Of a stretch of 64,000 nucleotides of DNA, positions 1 through 10,427 are shown piece by piece. The notes under the pieces are model-generated. The model had not been told where the DNA came from, did not search any database, and was given only the letters and a program-made list of their open reading frames with translations. Positions within the stretch are counted from its first letter, which is position 1; each line of letters opens with the position of its first letter. Both the position numbers and the translations under genes were made by a program. The DNA is from Ascoidea asiatica (taxonomy: Eukaryota > Ascomycota > Saccharomycetes > Ascoideales > Ascoideaceae), in assembly GCA_001600695.1 (NCBI GenBank), contig BCKQ01000003.1:1587934-1651933 (forward strand), in the 5' to 3' direction.

Positions 1-1725
1 ATAGAAAATAGAGAATCTTCATCTGAAAAAATCAAACCTTCAACTTCTTTTACAGAAAATTTAGAAACTAATCAAATTGATGATGAAGAAAATGATTTAT
101 TAACTAAATTTCTTGGTTTAACAGAAGATGCTAAAAATTCTGATATTCAAGAAAAAGCAATGCCTTTAATTCAAGGTTTAAAAACTTATCCAAAAGCTGC
201 TTTATGGTCTGTAGTTTTATCTTCTGCTTTAATTATGGAAGGTTATGATACTGCTTTATTAAGTTCTTTATATGCTTTACCTGCTTTTGCAAAAAAATAT
301 GGTGAATTGAATTTAAAAACTAATGAATATGAAGTTAGTGCTCCTTGGCAAACTGGTCTTTCAATGTGTACAAATGTTGGTGAAATCATTGGTTTACAAT
401 TTGCTGGAGTAATTGCTGATAAAATTGGTTATAGATTTACTTTAATTCATTCTTTATTTCTTGTAATTTGTTTTATTTTTATATTATTTTTTGCTCCAAA
501 TTGTGGTACTTTAGCTGCTGGTGAAGTTTTATTAGGTATACCTTGGGGTTGTTTTCAAACTTTAACAATTTCATATGCAACTGAAGTTTGTCCATTAGTT
601 TTAAGATTTTATTTAACAACTTATGTTAATGTTTGTTGGGTTTTAGGTCAATTAATTGCTTCTGGGGTTTTAAAAGCTTATTCTGATAATACTACTCAAC
701 AAGCTTATAGAGTTCCATTTGCAATTCAATGGATTTGGCCAGTACCAATAATTATTGGAATTTTTTTAGCTCCAGAATCTCCTTGGTGGTTAGTTAGAAA
801 AGGTAAATTAGATTCTGCTAAAAAATCTTTAAAAAGATTAATGTCACCTCCAAAAGGTCAAATAATTAATGATTCTATTTTTTCTTCAATTGTTACTAAA
901 ATGCAAATTACTATTGAAGAAGAGAAAATTATTACTGAAAAAGCAACATATCTTGAATGTTTTAAAGGTATAGATGGTAGAAGAACAAGAATTGCTTCTC
1001 TTGTTTGGGTTGCACAAAATGCTTGTGGTAATTCATTAATGGGTTATTCAACATATTTTTATGAAAAGGCTGGTTTAAGTGTTAGTTATGCATTTGATTT
1101 TACAATTATTCAATATTGTTTAGGAATTATTGGTACATTATCATCTTGGATTTTATCAAAAAAATTAGGTAGATTTCAAATTTATTTTGGTGGAATTTTA
1201 ATTCAAATAATTATATTATTAATTATTGGTGGATTAGGTTGTGCAAATTCATCAAGTGCATCATGGGCAATTGGTAGTTTACTTTTAGTTTTTGTTTTTG
1301 TTTATGATTTAGGTATTGGACCAGTTTGTTATTGTTTAGTATCAGAATTACCTTCAACAAAATTAAGAACAAAAACTATAGTTTTAGCAAGAAATTTTTA
1401 TAATATTATGGGAATTGTAAATGCAGTTTGGACTCCATATATGTTAAATTCAACACAATGGAATTGGGGTGCAAAAACTGGATTTTTTTGGGCTGGAATT
1501 GCATTAATTTTTGCAATTTGGATGTGGTTTGATTTACCAGAAACTAAAGGTAAAACATTTGCAGAATTAGATGCATTATTTGAACAAGGTACACCTGCAA
1601 GAAAATTTTCAATTACTGAAGTTGATCCATTTAATGGAATTATTTTAGTACAAAAATTAAATGAAAAACAAATTCAAGGAATTGTTGAAAGTGAAAAACA
1701 ATTTTCTTCAAAAAATGAAGTTTGA
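1..1725 (+). CDS. Alpha-glucoside (maltose-type) H+ symporter, 5' end cut by window edge
   Basis: Major facilitator superfamily sugar permease of the plasma membrane, closest by eye to the yeast MAL/AGT1/MPH alpha-glucoside transporters. The frame is open from base 1, and the first in-window ATG (base 160) is internal: the codons before it give an acidic hydrophilic N-terminus ending AMPLIQGL, which resembles the pre-TM1 region of Mal11. Visible family marks after base 160 are YPKAALWS, MEGYDTALL in TM1, PESPWWLVRKGK after TM6, and the C-terminal LPETKGKTFAELD signature, with about 12 hydrophobic segments. Only the extreme N-terminus is missing. The exact sugar cannot be read from sequence. 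No maltase or MAL activator is visible to the right. Codon use matches the other genes. Confidence 0.9.
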   Translation: MENRESSSEKIKPSTSFTENLETNQIDDEENDLLTKFLGLTEDAKNSDIQEKAMPLIQGLKTYPKAALWSVVLSSALIMEGYDTALLSSLYALPAFAKKYGELNLKTNEYEVSAPWQTGLSMCTNVGEIIGLQFAGVIADKIGYRFTLIHSLFLVICFIFILFFAPNCGTLAAGEVLLGIPWGCFQTLTISYATEVCPLVLRFYLTTYVNVCWVLGQLIASGVLKAYSDNTTQQAYRVPFAIQWIWPVPIIIGIFLAPESPWWLVRKGKLDSAKKSLKRLMSPPKGQIINDSIFSSIVTKMQITIEEEKIITEKATYLECFKGIDGRRTRIASLVWVAQNACGNSLMGYSTYFYEKAGLSVSYAFDFTIIQYCLGIIGTLSSWILSKKLGRFQIYFGGILIQIIILLIIGGLGCANSSSASWAIGSLLLVFVFVYDLGIGPVCYCLVSELPSTKLRTKTIVLARNFYNIMGIVNAVWTPYMLNSTQWNWGAKTGFFWAGIALIFAIWMWFDLPETKGKTFAELDALFEQGTPARKFSITEVDPFNGIILVQKLNEKQIQGIVESEKQFSSKNEV

Positions 1726-1825
1726 AAAAAAATTAAGTCTAGAATAGTTACAGTTTTATTTATTTTTTATTTTTATTTTTACTACTTTTACTTTTACTCC
1801 TATAGTTAGATAAATAAACTATTTA

Positions 1826-2929
1826 TTAACCACCATAAACCATTTGAAAAATTTCTTTAATTTTATTTAATTCATAATTTTCATGAAGACATAATTGTAA
1901 TAATATTCTTGATTTTTGAGGATTTAAAATTCCACTTGCAATTGCACCTTTATAAGAATAATCTTGTGGTAAACAATCTTTTGATACAATACCATTTAAA
2001 GTTCTAGAACTATAAATTATTGGTAAATTATTATATTTTTCAGAAATTTCTTTTGCAATAATATTACCATTTGTTGTCCAAGAACCAGAACCAGTACCAG
2101 CTAAAATAATACCTTTTGCATTTAAAGTTTCTATTGAAAATTTCATTAATAATGGATTTAAATCTTGATAACCATATAAAATTATAACTTCAGGTAATAA
2201 AATATTTTGATCTAAGATTAAATTATTAAAATAACCAGATAAATTTGAAGATTTTGATTGAGTATTTTGAAACCAAACAATATTATTATTTACAAACATA
2301 CCTAAATTACCTTGTTCAGAAGATTGAAAAGTTTCTAAAGAATTTGCATTTGTTTTAATTGCATAAAAACCAGATATAATTCTATCATTTAAATTAACTA
2401 AAATTCCTCTATTATGACTTTTTAAATGAGAAGCAATATAAACGGATTGATAAAGATTCATTATACCATCATTACTTAAAGCACTTGAAGGTCTCATTGA
2501 ACCTGTAATAACTATAGGAATTGAAGTTTTTATTGTTAAATCAAGAAAAAATGAAGTTTCTTCTAAAGTATCAGTACCATGAGTTATAACCATACCATTA
2601 ATATTATTTTTACTACTATTTGAACTTAAATTCTTAATAATATAATTTCTTAATTGAATTAAATCTTTTGAAGAAATTTCATTTGAACCAATATTGAAAA
2701 TTTGATATAATTTAAATTTTGCTAATTTTGAAATTTCAGGTATTTTATTAACTAAATTTTCTATAGTTAAAGCAATTTTATAATTGGCAGTTGCAGTTGC
2801 AGAATCACTAGCTGAAGCAATTGTACCACCAGTTGCAATAATTAAAATCGAAGGAATTTCAGAAGTATTATTGAATTTATCATTAGTAGCTTCACTCATT
2901 TCAGATAAATTTTCTACAGCTTCTACCAT
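1826..2929 (-). CDS. ASP1: L-asparaginase, cytosolic type
   Basis: Hydrolyses L-asparagine to aspartate and ammonia. The 367-residue protein has both asparaginase signatures: TGGTIAS at residues 33-39, with the nucleophilic threonine, and HGTDT at about 117-121, with the catalytic Thr-Asp pair. A Tyr near residue 50 and the later SGFYAIKTNAN region are also as in the type II-like fold. There is no signal peptide, so it resembles S. cerevisiae Asp1 rather than the secreted Asp3 form. It runs convergently with the sugar permease (about 100 bp apart) and divergently from the TMEM170-like gene, sharing a roughly 716-bp promoter region. The start is the first Met; a second Met at residue 11 is possible. 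Confidence 0.93.
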   Translation of the reverse strand: MVEAVENLSEMSEATNDKFNNTSEIPSILIIATGGTIASASDSATATANYKIALTIENLVNKIPEISKLAKFKLYQIFNIGSNEISSKDLIQLRNYIIKNLSSNSSKNNINGMVITHGTDTLEETSFFLDLTIKTSIPIVITGSMRPSSALSNDGIMNLYQSVYIASHLKSHNRGILVNLNDRIISGFYAIKTNANSLETFQSSEQGNLGMFVNNNIVWFQNTQSKSSNLSGYFNNLILDQNILLPEVIILYGYQDLNPLLMKFSIETLNAKGIILAGTGSGSWTTNGNIIAKEISEKYNNLPIIYSSRTLNGIVSKDCLPQDYSYKGAIASGILNPQKSRILLQLCLHENYELNKIKEIFQMVYGG

Positions 2930-3645
2930 TTTTCTAAATAACTTCCTTTTTGTTTTTAAACTGAAAACAGAACAGTATCTTGAGATTCAATGCTTTATTC
3001 AGAAGAGAATACCTATATCATCACTATTCTTATTATCATCAGTCTCTTTTATTTATACAAAAGAGTTTCATCGCAATTATATTACATTTCATTTTATTCT
3101 TTCTTTCTTTCATTCATTCATTAAGAGATTTGACTCATTTCTATTATTTTAGCTCAAAGAAGCTCAGATTTAATCGCAGTCCTGCAAAAGCAGCTCGACT
3201 TTGGTAAAATATCAGCCGAGCTCGATCTCAGGCGGGGCTCGAACCGCAGCTTCTTTATCGAAAGTGACCAGACACCGAGAATTAGAAACCTGTCAATTTC
3301 ACATGACAAACGCGTGTTTTGGGTTTTTTTTGGTTTTTGCACACGCCACACAAAAATCATCAAAAAATCATCAAAATAAGTGCCACAAATATGGAGTCAA
3401 ATGTGCACGTGGGATATATTTTAGACTATTTGTAATGTCTTACGTAATTGAAGGCAATGAAACCAAAATATTTAGATATTTGAATATTTGAATATTCATA
3501 CGCAAATACAAACACTTTTGATATTAATATTATTGAAAATATGCTTAATTTTGAATGAATAACTAAGAAATATTTCAATTCAAATCAACTCTATAAAGAT
3601 TTATCAATCAGGGATTTAACTCTTCACAATTTATAAAATGGAGAA
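2930..3645. promoter_or_regulatory. Divergent promoter region of ASP1 and the TMEM170-like gene
   Basis: 716 bp without a credible gene. A GC-richer island (about 3165-3260) holds an imperfect dyad (AGCTCGACT ... AGCCGAGCT) and, on the minus strand, a B-box-like GGTTCGAGCCC at 3235-3245 that does not belong to a foldable tRNA. An E-box CACGTG lies at 3406-3411 and the palindrome TTACGTAA near 3438. Short open frames here start with TTG or show no coding character. Confidence 0.5.
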
Positions 3646-4251
3646 ATGACAATTAATTATATCCCAAACGATTATGTAACTCCAGGATTTCCTTCTTTAT
3701 ATTGGCCAATAAATAATGAAGACTTTGAAGATGCTTTCTTGTATCACACAATTGATATTCTAAAATACTCCATATTTTGGTCTTTAATAATAACTGGTGG
3801 GGCTTTTATTTTAACTTCTATAGTAATTTTTTTGGCAAATGTTAATACAAATATATTTTCAAAAAATAAATTAAAGAAACTTCCTATAATCAAAAATCAA
3901 ATTAATCAAGTTCATACTTCTCATACTCCAAATGAGCTTCAAAATGAATTCCAAAACAATGACATTCAAAATGGCAATTATAATAATAATAATATTAATG
4001 ATGATAGTGATGATGATTATAGTGATAAAACAAATTCAATAAATATAATACTTTTATTCATTTCTTTTTTTTATATCATTCTTGGTTTATTTCAAAGTGC
4101 TTTAAATGGTTTAATCATTGGTCTTTTATTAACTGGAGTTTATCAAACTGCAGGTATAAAATTAAGTACTTGGATTCCAATGATTTTTGGTCTTGTACAA
4201 TTATTTTATTTCATCATTACTTCTCATCCATATATTTCCTCAATTCTATAA
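3646..4251 (+). CDS. TMEM170-family integral membrane protein
   Basis: 201-residue protein with hydrophobic segments at about 41-65, 132-148, 149-166 and 174-192. The C-terminal part (ALNGLIIGLLLTGVYQTAG followed by a Trp-Ile-Pro and a last hydrophobic helix) matches the pattern of metazoan TMEM170A/B (GILTSAAIAGVYRAAG then the final helix). TMEM170A has been linked to ER sheet and nuclear envelope shape; a similar role here is inference only. Between TM1 and TM2 lies a hydrophilic insert of about 65 residues (66-130), rich in Asn and Asp, absent from the animal proteins. The first ATG is used; an upstream ATG at 3638 is out of frame. Confidence 0.7.
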   Translation: MTINYIPNDYVTPGFPSLYWPINNEDFEDAFLYHTIDILKYSIFWSLIITGGAFILTSIVIFLANVNTNIFSKNKLKKLPIIKNQINQVHTSHTPNELQNEFQNNDIQNGNYNNNNINDDSDDDYSDKTNSINIILLFISFFYIILGLFQSALNGLIIGLLLTGVYQTAGIKLSTWIPMIFGLVQLFYFIITSHPYISSIL

Positions 4252-4460
4252 CATTTTCATTTCCTATTTATTCATTCATTTAATCATTCAATTAATCAGT
4301 TAATCAGTTAGTCAATTATTCAATTATTCAATTTCAATCTATACTATATCCAATTATCTTACGGTCAGTCAGTCTTAATCTTAATACCTTTTTTTTTTCT
4401 ATTTACATCAGCCTTTTATTAATAACTAATAATTAATAATTTATAACTTACATACAATGT

Positions 4461-7400
4461 CTATATATTTTCATCCTTATTTGGTGCAACTAAAAGTTTC
4501 TCTTCATTTTCTTCAAATTTATCAACTACTAATTCAACTTCATTAATCTCTTCATTATCTTCAATTAATTTATCTTTAGAAAATTTTAAAACTTTATTCC
4601 ATTCTTTATCAAATTCTTTAATTAAAAACTTATCAAAATTTTTTTTATTTTCTTTACCAGAAATTAAATTATAACAATAAATTAAATAATCTTCATCAAT
4701 TTGTAATTCATTTTCTTTCATTTCTTTTAAAATTAAATTTAAATTCTCATATCTTAAATGATAACAATTTGATAAAATTAATTGTTTATAATTTTCTTCA
4801 TTTGGTAAATAATTTAAATCACTTAAATTATACCATAATTCATAAACATGTTTTAAAGATCCATATGTAAAACTTTTTATCATAATATTTATTGTATTAG
4901 AATTTATACTATTTTTATTCTCTTTTGGTATAACAATTAATGTTTCAAATAAATCTCTTGTTTTTAAAAAATCTTGTAAATTAGCATATGCATTAATCAA
5001 TGAATTCATCACTTCAATATTATTATCAATAATTAAATCCATTTTTAACATTGCATGTAATTCTAAAACTCCTTGTTCATATAATAATTTACTACAACTA
5101 TTTAACATAAATATATAATGTTCGTATGATGGTCCTTTTAATCCAAATAATCTATTATATTTCTTCATTTGTTGAAATATCATCATTGATCCTTTTGGAT
5201 TATTTAAATAAATAAATTTTTTCATCATTGTTAAATAATCAAAATAATTAAATTGAAAATATTTATGTAAAATTCCATATAATGCCCAACAAACTTCAAT
5301 TCCATCTTTTTCATCTTTATAATTAATTAAATATTCCATAATATTTTTATAAATTTCATAATTTTTAATTTCTTTTAAACTTAATCTATGATAATAATTA
5401 TCTTTTGAACTTTTAGGAATTTTAATTTCTCTATTCAATAATTCAATACCATCACCAACAAATTTAAATTCAAATAATTTTTTCAATATAATATTTATTG
5501 TTAATTTATCAATTTCTTTCAAATTTGTTTTAATTTTTTTAAAAAACTTAAAATTTAAAATTAAATCTTCTTTTGATAAATTCTCATTTGAAAATAATTT
5601 CATTAGAATTCTATCTAAAATTAAATTATTTTTAAAATTCAATTCATTTGACCATTCAATTCCATTATTTATGCTATCTTGATAAAGTTCTTTACAAAAT
5701 TCTAAATCTTCATTATTTAAATAATATTCAAGTAAATAACAAAATGAATTAATATTCTTTGAAATATTTAATTCTTCTTCAAAATATTTTATTAATGAAT
5801 TAATAAAATTAATTGATTTATTTGATTTAATACTTGATTCTATTAATAAATTCATTGTTTCAACATCTAAATAATTTGAATTTTTTTCATTTATTAAAGA
5901 TTCATAATCAATTTCAATTGCATTTAATTCAATCTCTTTTTCAATCTCTTGTTTATTTTGTAATTCAGAAAGTTTCTTCAATGAATTTATTAAAAATGTA
6001 CAATTATCAAAAGTTTCAAGTTTATCTAACTTAAATAAATTCCAAGCTAAAATAGAATCTGAATTTTGTTTTGAAATTGAATTTTTATGATTAAAAAAGT
6101 CATTATTATTACTATGATTGTTATTTTTTTTAAAAGTTTCATAAATTTTATCACCTATATTATATTTATCATTTGATTTGATTATACTTTTAATAATTGT
6201 AGAAAAAAATAAGTTATTATTACTTAAAACATTTTTAAAATTATTTTCATTATTAATAAAATTTGGTATTATACAATTTTTTAAAATTGAATTTGATTCA
6301 TTTAATAAATTATTTTCATCACAAATATTTAATAAATTTAATAAAATATTAATATCATTAATATTTTTTTCATTTTCTATAAAATAATTTATAAATATTG
6401 AAATTTGTTTTGAATAATTATTATTATTAGTTTCTTCTTCAATATTTTCATTAATTATATTTTCTTTTTCATATTTATTTAATTTTATATATAAATTAAA
6501 ATAATCGAATTTCAAAGGTAATAAAACTTGATTTGAATTATTTAAAGATTTTATTAAATTAAAAATTTCAAAGATTAAATTTGAATTTAAATAAATTAAA
6601 TCATCTGATGATAAAATGTTTGAGATGTTTGAATTATTTAAGTTTAAACTGTTAATTTTTTTAAAATTTATTAAATCATTTGTAAAATTTAAGAATAGAT
6701 TTGTTTGAAAATCTAAATCATTATAATTTGATATATTTTCATTTTCAAGAATTAAATTTAATATATTTATTGCTTTTTCAGTATTATTTGGTACGAATAA
6801 AATTTGTTTTAAGAAATTTAAAATATTATTCCATTTTTGATTATTATTTATTGAATTATTTTTTTTACTTATTAATAAATAAATTTGAGAAATAATTTCA
6901 GTATGTTTTGAAAAATTTAATTGAAATTGTTTTGAAAGATTTAAAGTGAAGAAATTTGAGATTTGTAATAATTCATCTATTGTAAAAACTTCATTTAAAA
7001 AAGAATATGAATTTGAATTTGAGTTAGAATCTGATTTTGCGATTTTATTATTATTTTTATTATTACTTTTATTATTACTTTTATTATTACTTTTATTATT
7101 ACTTTTGTTATTTGATTTGAATTTTTGAATTTCAGTATTTTTTAAAATTTCAGTTTGAGAAATATATTCATTATTTAAAATTTTTATAAATTTACTTATA
7201 TATATAATTATTGAAGGATTATTTATAATTGGGTTATTATTTAAAGAATATTCTATAAATTTCATTAATTCATTTTTTATAATTTGAAAATTTTTTAAAA
7301 TATATTGTTTTGAAATTTGATTTGAAATTCTTTTAGATTCATTATTATTATCTAAGAATTGCCTTAATTGAGATTTTAAATTGATTAGTAAATCCTGTTG

Positions 7401-7742
7401 ATTATTATCAAGATTTGTATAATCCATTGTTGTATTATTGTTATTATTATTATTTTCTAAATCATCTGAGATTATTTCATTTGATTTTTTCGAGAATGAG
7501 AACCATGAATAAGATCTTTTTTGATTCAAGTATTTTGAAGATGATGAAGATATCAATTGTGGGATTATATAAGAATTATTAATCTTATTATGATTCTTTA
7601 TGGATATATTAGTATTTGTATTTATATTTCTGGATTGAATTAGATTTATAGAAGATATTAATCTCAAATCTTTTGAGGAATGGGCCATCGATTGTAGCTT
7701 AGAAGCATTGAAGGACTTCTTCTTCAACGTCCTACCTATCAT
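4461..7742 (-). CDS. Large mitochondrial PPR-like protein
   Basis: 1093 residues. The N-terminus is basic, hydroxylated and acid-free (MIGRTLKKKSFNASK...), as in a mitochondrial presequence. The body is almost all alpha-helical with short repeated units. In the C-terminal third (about 790-1030), phrases such as IEVMNSLINAYANLQDFLKTRDLFETL and TINIMIKSFTYGSLKHVYELWYNL look like pentatricopeptide (PPR) repeats. Yeast PPR proteins of this size (Pet309, Rpm2 type) bind mitochondrial transcripts to activate translation or processing. Which one this is cannot be settled by eye, so no symbol is given. The middle is diluted by Asn/Leu/Ile-rich sequence, including a SNNK repeat near residues 212-232. 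The C-terminus is acidic. Confidence 0.6.
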   Translation of the reverse strand: MIGRTLKKKSFNASKLQSMAHSSKDLRLISSINLIQSRNINTNTNISIKNHNKINNSYIIPQLISSSSSKYLNQKRSYSWFSFSKKSNEIISDDLENNNNNNNTTMDYTNLDNNQQDLLINLKSQLRQFLDNNNESKRISNQISKQYILKNFQIIKNELMKFIEYSLNNNPIINNPSIIIYISKFIKILNNEYISQTEILKNTEIQKFKSNNKSNNKSNNKSNNKSNNKNNNKIAKSDSNSNSNSYSFLNEVFTIDELLQISNFFTLNLSKQFQLNFSKHTEIISQIYLLISKKNNSINNNQKWNNILNFLKQILFVPNNTEKAINILNLILENENISNYNDLDFQTNLFLNFTNDLINFKKINSLNLNNSNISNILSSDDLIYLNSNLIFEIFNLIKSLNNSNQVLLPLKFDYFNLYIKLNKYEKENIINENIEEETNNNNYSKQISIFINYFIENEKNINDINILLNLLNICDENNLLNESNSILKNCIIPNFINNENNFKNVLSNNNLFFSTIIKSIIKSNDKYNIGDKIYETFKKNNNHSNNNDFFNHKNSISKQNSDSILAWNLFKLDKLETFDNCTFLINSLKKLSELQNKQEIEKEIELNAIEIDYESLINEKNSNYLDVETMNLLIESSIKSNKSINFINSLIKYFEEELNISKNINSFCYLLEYYLNNEDLEFCKELYQDSINNGIEWSNELNFKNNLILDRILMKLFSNENLSKEDLILNFKFFKKIKTNLKEIDKLTINIILKKLFEFKFVGDGIELLNREIKIPKSSKDNYYHRLSLKEIKNYEIYKNIMEYLINYKDEKDGIEVCWALYGILHKYFQFNYFDYLTMMKKFIYLNNPKGSMMIFQQMKKYNRLFGLKGPSYEHYIFMLNSCSKLLYEQGVLELHAMLKMDLIIDNNIEVMNSLINAYANLQDFLKTRDLFETLIVIPKENKNSINSNTINIMIKSFTYGSLKHVYELWYNLSDLNYLPNEENYKQLILSNCYHLRYENLNLILKEMKENELQIDEDYLIYCYNLISGKENKKNFDKFLIKEFDKEWNKVLKFSKDKLIEDNEEINEVELVVDKFEENEEKLLVAPNKDENI
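7047..7111. repeat. 12-bp tandem repeat inside the PPR-like gene
   Basis: About five copies of a TTATTACTTTTA-type unit, reading on the minus strand as repeated Ser-Asn-Asn-Lys. It stays in frame and is likely length-polymorphic. Confidence 0.8.
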
Positions 7743-8345
7743 CTCTTAAATATGTATATGTATCACTAGTTCTTATTGATTCTCATCACCAACTCTGTCT
7801 CATCAACGATTGATTCTTCTCTTGATTCACTTCAATTCAACTCACTTCACTTCACTTCAATTCAATTCAATTCAATTCAATTCTTGACCTTCTTTTGAAT
7901 TGAACAAAACAAAATTAAAATCAAACCGGAATTCAACTTGAAAATTACCTAATAAAAATGTAAATTAGTCGGTTACTAAAATGGAAATACAAGGCAGTAC
8001 AAACTAGCCACTTACGCCACATTTACTGATTACATAATTACTTAGTAATTTCAAAATAATCAAAAATAATTTAATTAAAATTACACAAACAAAACTATTT
8101 TTTTTAAGTGTGTTGAGTGAATTGAATATGTGAAATATTTCAACTCAATTCAGATTTGCTTACTCTTTCATCGTTATTCTTCAAGTCATGTCATAGTCAA
8201 TAATTTGTATATTCATAAGTTTGTCATAATTTGTTTTGGTTGGGGTTTAAAGTATAATAGGCTAAAAGAACTATGTATAGTAAGTAAATAATAAAAAAGA
8301 AAAGAATTGAAGAAAAGAAAAATATTCATAACAGAGTAAATTGAA
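7743..8345. promoter_or_regulatory. Promoter of the PPR-like gene and 3' region of the monooxygenase gene
   Basis: 603 bp without a gene. CACTT/TTCAA pentamer repeats run at about 7838-7886. A slightly GC-richer patch follows, with CCGGAATTC near 7926 and two GCCAC words at about 8007-8020. The AT-rich right part is the likely 3' UTR of the downstream minus-strand monooxygenase gene. Confidence 0.45.
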
Positions 8346-10427
8346 TTAAATTAATTTTTTCTCTTTAGCAATAATTTGAAGAGCAACTCTTTTTGAGTAA
8401 TAACGAGCTAAAGCTAAATTACCTCCCATGAAATAAAAATTCTCTTGTCCAGATTCTCTCCAAATTGTTTTAAATTCACCTTCATCATCTAATTGCCAAA
8501 CAGGTTTTAAATTTTTTGAAATTTCTTCACCAAAAATACGTTTTGCAGTATCTTTCATATTTGAATATCCTGTAGCTAAAACAATTAAAGAAACATCTTT
8601 AATTTCACTATCATCTGTAAATTTAACTCCATCTTTTGTGAATTCTTTAATTTCATTTCCTTGTTTAACTTTTATTTTACCATCACAAATTAATTTACTA
8701 CAACCAACATCAATATAATATCCTCCACCTCTTCTATAATATTTACCAAATAATCCTGTACCACCATATCCATAATCAAGTTTAAATCCTGCTTTTGTTA
8801 ATTTTTTAATTTGTTCATTTTCAAGTTTTGAAATTTTTCTAGCTTGTTGTTGAAAAACTAAATTTAATAAATTTATTGGCATTGAATGTAAAACCATATC
8901 TGCAGTTTCTGTTTTTGGTCCACTTTCATCATAATTACCATCTGTAGTAACTCTTAATCCAACTTCTGATTTTATTACACATGTTGAAGATCTTTGAATC
9001 ATTGTAACTTTTGCTCCTTGTTCATATAAATCTTGAGCAATATCATGAGCTGAATTACAACATCCAACAACTAAAGCTTTTTGATTAATATAACTTGCTC
9101 CAGTACCATATTCTGATGAATGTAAAATTTGTCCTTTGAAATTATTTTCATTTTTAAAAATTGGTTTATTTGGTTCTCCAGAATGTCCAGTTGCTTGAAT
9201 TAAATATTTTGGTTTTAAATTAATAATTTCATTAGTTTTAAGATTTTTAATTTTAACATTCCAAATTTTTTCTTTTGAATTAAAATTTGTTGGTGAAATA
9301 ATTGTTGAATTTGTCCAATAATTTAATTCCATTGATTTCACATAACTTTCAAACCAATCTGCTAATTTATCCTTTGGTGTAAAAATGGGCCATGATTCTG
9401 GAAATGGTATATATGGTAAATGATCATACCAAACTGGATCATGTAAAACTAAAAATTTATATCTATTTCTCCAATTATCTCCAATATTTAAATTTTTATC
9501 AATAATTAATGATTCAATTCCCATAACTTTTAATCTTGCTGCAATTGTTAAACCACCTTGACCACCTCCAACAATTAATACACTTGGTTGATGGTTTTCA
9601 TCATAATTTGTTGATTTTAAACGTTTATCTAACCATGATTCTCTTTTAATATTTTCACCATGATTAACACCATATGGTCTTAATTCTTTTAATCTTTCTT
9701 CATAACCATTAATTTGATCTAAAGTTGTAAATAATGTAAAAGCTTTTAAATTACCAAAATTTTTATTTGATTTTTTACATGATAATAATCTAAATAATGC
9801 TTTTCCTTTACCAAAATTATTTTCAAAATTTAAATAAACTTGAATCCAAGAAATTGGAAATTTTGAAGATTCTTGAATTAATTGAACTCCACAACCAGAA
9901 GGATATCTATAATCTGCAAAATTATCTAATTTAAAATTTTTTAAACCATTTTTATTACCAATTAAAATTGATTTAATTTTTTTTAAATTACTAAATTGAT
10001 GAAAATCCCAAGTTAAAGATAAATGATCTTTCCAAGATGTTGAATCTAAAAATAAATCATCAAATAATTTATTAAGTTCATATTTATTATTTGATTTATT
10101 ATTAATTAAATTTAATAAATTATTAAAAGAATTAACCCATTTTAAAGTTAAATCATTAATATCATTATTTTTTAAATTATCTAAATCAGGTTCATTAAAA
10201 TTTCCATAAATTTTATTTAATGGAATATCTGAATCAATTGGATTATAAGTTAAAGGTGGATAAACCATATCAGAATGATCAAATTTTGCATTTTGAATTG
10301 GTTTTAAAGATAATGAACCAAATTTATCATTAATATCTTCTTTATCTTCAATATGAGATGAATTTGGTTTATTATTATTATCAATATTTGATAAAAACTC
10401 TTTAGATTGTTTAATTAAAGGTTCCAT
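8346..10427 (-). CDS. Flavin-containing monooxygenase (class B type)
   Basis: 693 residues, predicted FAD- and NADPH-dependent oxygenase. An N-terminal region (about 90-215) has the TWDF pattern of the SnoaL/NTF2-like domain found ahead of this fungal FMO subfamily. The FAD Rossmann motif GGGQGGL is at about 287-293. The FMO fingerprint FKGQILHSSEY (FxGxxxHxxxY) is at about 430-440. The second, NADP-binding Rossmann is unusual: GCCNSAHD at about 455-462 instead of GxGxSGxD. LATGYSN near residue 635 is the second FMO ATG motif. The substrate is unknown; relatives act on N, S or carbonyl groups. No targeting signal is seen. It is divergent from the yapsin-like gene across a 2 kb gap. Confidence 0.88.
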   Translation of the reverse strand: MEPLIKQSKEFLSNIDNNNKPNSSHIEDKEDINDKFGSLSLKPIQNAKFDHSDMVYPPLTYNPIDSDIPLNKIYGNFNEPDLDNLKNNDINDLTLKWVNSFNNLLNLINNKSNNKYELNKLFDDLFLDSTSWKDHLSLTWDFHQFSNLKKIKSILIGNKNGLKNFKLDNFADYRYPSGCGVQLIQESSKFPISWIQVYLNFENNFGKGKALFRLLSCKKSNKNFGNLKAFTLFTTLDQINGYEERLKELRPYGVNHGENIKRESWLDKRLKSTNYDENHQPSVLIVGGGQGGLTIAARLKVMGIESLIIDKNLNIGDNWRNRYKFLVLHDPVWYDHLPYIPFPESWPIFTPKDKLADWFESYVKSMELNYWTNSTIISPTNFNSKEKIWNVKIKNLKTNEIINLKPKYLIQATGHSGEPNKPIFKNENNFKGQILHSSEYGTGASYINQKALVVGCCNSAHDIAQDLYEQGAKVTMIQRSSTCVIKSEVGLRVTTDGNYDESGPKTETADMVLHSMPINLLNLVFQQQARKISKLENEQIKKLTKAGFKLDYGYGGTGLFGKYYRRGGGYYIDVGCSKLICDGKIKVKQGNEIKEFTKDGVKFTDDSEIKDVSLIVLATGYSNMKDTAKRIFGEEISKNLKPVWQLDDEGEFKTIWRESGQENFYFMGGNLALARYYSKRVALQIIAKEKKLI

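Noticed and set aside
3160-3310. tRNA-like B-box GGTTCGAGCCC on the minus strand (3235-3245)
   Set aside because: The T-stem pairs only with a 4-bp/8-base-loop shift, the acceptor 3' strand has no complementary 5' strand at tRNA distance, and no A-box is present.
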